Shown: one piece after another, positions 6,398 to 8,309 of the stretch
Numbering within the stretch: position 1 is the stretch's first letter
Layout of the letters: the number at the start of each line of letters is the position of its first letter
Assembly (NCBI GenBank): GCA_934565775.1
Contig: CAKTIN010000082.1
Coordinates: 1-8,309, forward strand
Length of the DNA stretch: 8,309 nt
Reading direction: 5' to 3'
From: an uncultured Oscillospiraceae bacterium
GTDB lineage: Bacteria; Bacillota; Clostridia; Oscillospirales; Oscillospiraceae
Program-made: the position numbers and the translations under genes
Notes under the pieces: generated by a model
Databases searched by the model: none
Seen by the model: only the letters and a program-made list of their open reading frames with translations
What the model was told of the DNA's origin: nothing

Positions 6398-6426
6398 ATT
6401 ATAGCGGAAATGATTCAAAAAATCAA
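6398..6426 (-). promoter_or_regulatory. Strong sigma-A promoter of rplS
   Basis: TTGATT (6426-6421), a 17-bp spacer and a perfect TATAAT (6403-6398). The predicted start is near 6391, about 87 nt upstream of the rplS ATG. An inverted repeat TGATT/AATCA (6411-6415 with 6421-6425) spans the spacer and -35 box; it could be incidental. Confidence 0.85.
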
Positions 6427-6457
6427 TCCCAATTTTCGCTTTTTCCCGGATTTTTTG

Positions 6458-7399
6458 TTAATCATTGGGGGTCGTGGGCTGGGTCGGCGTGGTGCTGCCG
6501 CCAATTCCAATGTCCGCGATCACGGTGTTCTCTCCCATGACGGAGGGCAGCTGCCCGTTCCACTTCTCATAGAACTTCGACCGGAGGATGGCGTCGGTCA
6601 GGGATTCCTCCAGCAGGCGGTTGGCGTCGGCCTCCGCCTGGGCGGTGATGCGCATGGACTCCGCCTTGGCCTCCGCGTTGGCAATGGCCACCTTCTTGTC
6701 CGCCTCTGCCTTGGCAATGGCGGTCTCGTTTTCGATCTTCTGCCGCTCTTGCTCCTGCTGGGCCACGGACTTGGCGGCAATGGCATTGTTGTAGCTCTCC
6801 TCAAAGTCCATCTGGGAGACCACGATCTTCAGCACCCGAATGGTGTCGGCCCCGTATTTCTCCTCAATGGACACCGCCAGCTTTTCCTTGATCAGAGGCT
6901 CGATCCGGGACCGGACTGTCACCTCGGAGGCGGACAGCTCCGCCATGGCCGACTTAATGGAGGAGGCCACAAGGTCCTGCGTAATCATATTGTCCACATC
7001 GGTCACATTGGCATAGATCCAAGCGGACCGGGCGGGCAGGACCTGATAGGTCACCGTCACGTCTGCGGCATAGACCGGCGTCTTTTCCAGGGATTCGCCC
7101 CAGACCTGGGCGCTGATGGAGATGTCCTGCTGCTTGTTATTCACCAGGGCGATCTTCTGGGCGAAGGGCAGCTTCCAGTTAAAGCCCTGGGGCACCACCT
7201 CTTCCGAGATCTGGCCGAAGGTCGTCCGCACGCCGGTGTAGCCCGTGGGGACGATGGTGAAGGAGTTCCCCAAGATAAAAACCAGGGCGCCCAACGCCAG
7301 CAGAGACACCGGGAGGCTCTTTTTCCACTTCCCAATGAGCGCCATGACCAAGCCGGCCAGGAGCAGGATCAGACCGATACCGCTAATTACAATGTTCAT
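6458..7399 (-). CDS. SPFH/Band 7 (prohibitin-like) membrane protein
   Basis: Protein of 313 aa of the stomatin/prohibitin/flotillin/HflK-C superfamily. These proteins form membrane-attached oligomers linked to protease control and membrane microdomains. Two hydrophobic segments (about 4-22 and 29-45) precede the SPFH domain (about 47-200), which starts NSFTIVPTGYTGVRTTFGQI and includes VVPQGFNWKLPF (68-79). A charged Ala/Glu/Lys-rich coiled coil follows (about 205-265), then LLEESLTDAILRSKFYEKW (262-280), typical of prohibitin-like bacterial members, and a Thr/Pro-rich tail. The ATG at 7399 is preceded by AAAGGAG. Most close relatives have a single N-terminal anchor, so two hydrophobic stretches suggest a hairpin or a signal-anchor plus membrane helix. 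No NfeD or HflK-type partner is adjacent. Monocistronic by its promoter and by the rplS promoter that follows. Exact cellular role unknown. Confidence 0.92.
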   Translation of the reverse strand: MNIVISGIGLILLLAGLVMALIGKWKKSLPVSLLALGALVFILGNSFTIVPTGYTGVRTTFGQISEEVVPQGFNWKLPFAQKIALVNNKQQDISISAQVWGESLEKTPVYAADVTVTYQVLPARSAWIYANVTDVDNMITQDLVASSIKSAMAELSASEVTVRSRIEPLIKEKLAVSIEEKYGADTIRVLKIVVSQMDFEESYNNAIAAKSVAQQEQERQKIENETAIAKAEADKKVAIANAEAKAESMRITAQAEADANRLLEESLTDAILRSKFYEKWNGQLPSVMGENTVIADIGIGGSTTPTQPTTPND

Positions 7400-7433
7400 T
7401 TCTTTTCTCCTTTATATACCGCTCCGGATCTTT

Positions 7434-7452
7434 GCACCGGCCTCTCCGGCGC
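7434..7452 (-). promoter_or_regulatory. Leader hairpin upstream of the SPFH gene
   Basis: GCGCCGG (7452-7446) pairs with CCGGTGC (7440-7434) around a 5-nt loop, with one G-U pair, within the transcribed leader between promoter and start codon. There is no T-tract after it, so it is not an obvious terminator; it may stabilise the mRNA or be incidental. Confidence 0.4.
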
Positions 7453-7475
7453 TTTTCCGTGTTAGCTTGGTATTA

Positions 7476-7504
7476 ATTATAACAGATAAAGGGAAAATTG
7501 CAAA
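7476..7504 (-). promoter_or_regulatory. Promoter of the SPFH gene
   Basis: A perfect TATAAT (7481-7476) with an extended -10 (TGT before it) and TTTGCA as -35 (7504-7499) at 17 bp; TTGCAA at 16 bp is an equal alternative. The start should lie near 7469, giving a leader of about 70 nt. Confidence 0.75.
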
Positions 7505-7584
7505 TCCTGCTCTGGGCGGATTTAGACGAATTTTGGGCATTTTTGACGGGTTCCCGGTCTCCGCACCCTCCGCTCGCAGCCGCG

Positions 7585-7612
7585 CGGCCCGGCGCAGGTC
7601 CGCGCCCGGCCG
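7585..7612 (-). terminator. GC-rich hairpin just after the 146-aa gene (no U-tract)
   Basis: An 11-bp GC-rich inverted repeat with one mismatch (7585-7595 with 7602-7612, 6-nt loop) begins 1 nt after the stop codon. No run of T follows on the minus strand, so it is not a classic intrinsic terminator. It may block 3' exonucleases or support factor-dependent termination. The rest of the gap down to 7505 shows no gene. Confidence 0.4.
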
Positions 7613-7613
7613 G

Positions 7614-8054
7614 TCAGTCCGCAGGGGTGCAGTGCAGCTTCCCTTCCATCAGCAGGGAAAGGTCCGCTTCAGGCGACGGCTCCTTTTCCTCCCTCTTCCC
7701 CAGGAACAGCCGACAGAAAAGCCAAACCGGCGCAGCAACAGGAAACAGCAGCACCGGCGTGCAGACGTCACCCACCGCTGCCAAAAAGCGCCGGAATCCT
7801 TTCTCCGGGTGGTAGGCGTCAATCAGCCGGATACCGCCGGAAAAGAGCAGCATCTGCCCGTCCCAGGTCATTTCCGGCAGATACCAGTAGCCTCCGGAAT
7901 AGCAGCTCCGAATCAGAAAGCGGATTTCTTCGCCCCGCTCTTCAATCTGAAACGAGTCCAGCAGGAACCGTCCGCCGGCATCGCGGGGGCAGCTGCGATA
8001 TTGGCGGCGGAATTCCTCCTCCGAGCCGTAAAATCGAAATGTATACTCCTTCAT
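7614..8054 (-). CDS. Hypothetical protein with one C-terminal membrane segment
   Basis: Protein of 146 aa; I do not recognise the family. The N-terminal part (1-90) is soluble, with alternating charged and aromatic residues (KEYTFRFYG, RSCYSGGYWYLPEMTW, FSGGIRLIDAY), suggesting a small beta-rich domain. A hydrophobic stretch (about 96-118) is probably one membrane helix, followed by KREEKE and a short charged tail. The basic residues after the helix suggest that the C-terminus stays inside. The ATG at 8054 has a clear GGGAGG seven nucleotides upstream and codon use matches the neighbours, supporting a real gene. Only about 40 nt separate it from the tRNA-Cys terminator and I see no good promoter there, so it may depend on terminator read-through. 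Function unknown. Confidence 0.7.
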   Translation of the reverse strand: MKEYTFRFYGSEEEFRRQYRSCPRDAGGRFLLDSFQIEERGEEIRFLIRSCYSGGYWYLPEMTWDGQMLLFSGGIRLIDAYHPEKGFRRFLAAVGDVCTPVLLFPVAAPVWLFCRLFLGKREEKEPSPEADLSLLMEGKLHCTPAD

Positions 8055-8095
8055 AGGCCGCCTCCCACCGCGCCGCTTTCAGAAGCAGAATTTGC

Positions 8096-8126
8096 AAAAA
8101 AGAGCAAGCCAAAGGGCTTGCTCTTT
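8096..8126 (-). terminator. Intrinsic terminator of the tRNA operon
   Basis: A perfect 12-bp inverted repeat (8099-8110 with 8115-8126, 4-nt loop) with GC core GAGCAAGCC, followed on the minus strand by T6 (8101-8096). It lies just past the CCA end of tRNA-Cys and fits Rho-independent termination of the tRNA transcript. Confidence 0.85.
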
Positions 8127-8130
8127 CATT

Positions 8131-8205
8131 TGGAGGTGCCGCCCAGATTTGAACTGGGGAATCAGGGTTTTGCAGACCCTTGCCTTACCACTTGGCCACG
8201 GCACC
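8131..8205 (-). tRNA. tRNA-Cys (anticodon GCA)
   Basis: Complete 75-nt cloverleaf including an encoded CCA end (8131-8133). Acceptor stem GGTGCCG/CGGCACC, anticodon stem AGGGT/ACCCT with loop CTGCAAA giving anticodon GCA, and T arm CCCAG-TTCAAAT-CTGGG. The discriminator base is U73, the known identity element of tRNA-Cys. No unusual feature seen. Confidence 0.96.
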
Positions 8206-8210
8206 ATATG

Positions 8211-8242
8211 AAATTAGGAACGCTGACCGGCGTTCCTAATTT
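8211..8242. repeat. Perfect hairpin between the two tRNA genes
   Basis: An inverted repeat of 13 bp (8211-8223 with 8230-8242, 6-nt loop) fills almost the whole spacer between tRNA-Gly and tRNA-Cys. On the minus strand only three T follow before the sequence turns to CATATG, so termination would be partial. It could be an attenuating terminator or an RNA-processing signal separating the tRNAs. Confidence 0.7.
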
Positions 8243-8245
8243 GTT

Positions 8246-8309
8246 TGGAGCGGGTGACGAGGCTCGAACTCGCTACCTCCACCTTGGCAAGGTGGCGCTC
8301 TACCGGATG
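8246..8309 (-). tRNA. tRNA-Gly (anticodon GCC), 5' end cut by the window
   Basis: The 3' part of a tRNA is visible: anticodon stem CCACC/GGTGG with loop TTGCCAA giving anticodon GCC, T arm with GTTCGAGC, 3' acceptor strand CACCCGC, discriminator U73 and encoded CCA (8248-8246). The acceptor strand implies a 5' end GCGGGTG, outside the window. About 15 nt are missing. First visible member of the tRNA unit. Confidence 0.93.

Noticed and set aside
6427..6457. Possible terminator after the SPFH gene (AATCC/GGATT with T-run)
   Set aside because: The stem is only 5 bp with an 18-nt loop and its T-run is part of the rplS promoter; not convincing.
6410..7465. 351-codon plus-strand open frame antisense to the SPFH gene
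   Set aside because: It mirrors a well-supported minus-strand gene, has a His/Gly/Leu-rich composition typical of antisense frames in GC-rich DNA, and no ribosome binding site or known domain.
7505..7613. Possible small gene in the gap between the 146-aa gene and the SPFH promoter
   Set aside because: Open frames there lack ribosome binding sites and run antisense into the neighbouring gene; only a GC-rich hairpin is seen.
8054..8309. Integration site or mobile element at the tRNA genes
   Set aside because: No integrase, no direct repeat of a tRNA 3' end and no transposase remnants are visible in the window.

Overview
Organism. The window looks like a piece of chromosome from a GC-rich clostridium, plausibly an Oscillospiraceae (Clostridium cluster IV) relative. 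This is inferred from three things: the gene order rplS-lepB-rbgA(ylqF)-rnhB-yraN, a Firmicutes-style L19 leader, and strong G/C-ending codons beside AT-rich promoters with GGAGG-type ribosome binding sites. Every gene lies on the minus strand, so transcription runs from high to low coordinates. I see no mobile element, phage gene or CRISPR array.

Layout, in transcription order. At the right edge is a tRNA pair: tRNA-Gly(GCC), cut by the window end, then tRNA-Cys(GCA). A 13-bp hairpin separates them and an intrinsic terminator follows. Next comes an orphan 146-aa gene with one predicted membrane segment and no recognisable family (7614-8054). A promoter with an extended -10 then drives a 313-aa SPFH/prohibitin-like membrane protein (6458-7399). 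The gene for ribosomal protein L19 (5963-6304) has a near-consensus promoter, a structured leader that is a candidate L19 autoregulatory element, and two tandem terminators.

The main operon starts after those terminators, at a -10 box near 5840: signal peptidase I, the 50S-assembly GTPase RbgA, RNase HII, a YraN-family nuclease-like protein, an M19 dipeptidase, a threonine-synthase-like protein, and a calcineurin-like metallophosphoesterase. All seven are packed with 1-nt gaps or short overlaps (two are ATGA type), so they are probably translationally coupled. At the left end the trigger factor gene, cut by the window, has its own promoter with a 5/6 -35 box, an extended -10 and a foldable leader.

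How the genes fit together. The theme is protein synthesis and maturation: L19 and RbgA (50S subunit), LepB (secretion), trigger factor (nascent-chain folding), tRNAs, and RNase HII/YraN for nucleic acid upkeep. The dipeptidase and phosphoesterase are accessory.

Most unusual item. The 342-aa ThrC-like protein (1343-2371) keeps the N-terminal and C-terminal landmarks of threonine synthase. It has lost the PLP lysine, the SGDTG segment and the GNFGD loop, so it looks like a conserved-frame pseudoenzyme kept inside a tightly coupled housekeeping operon.
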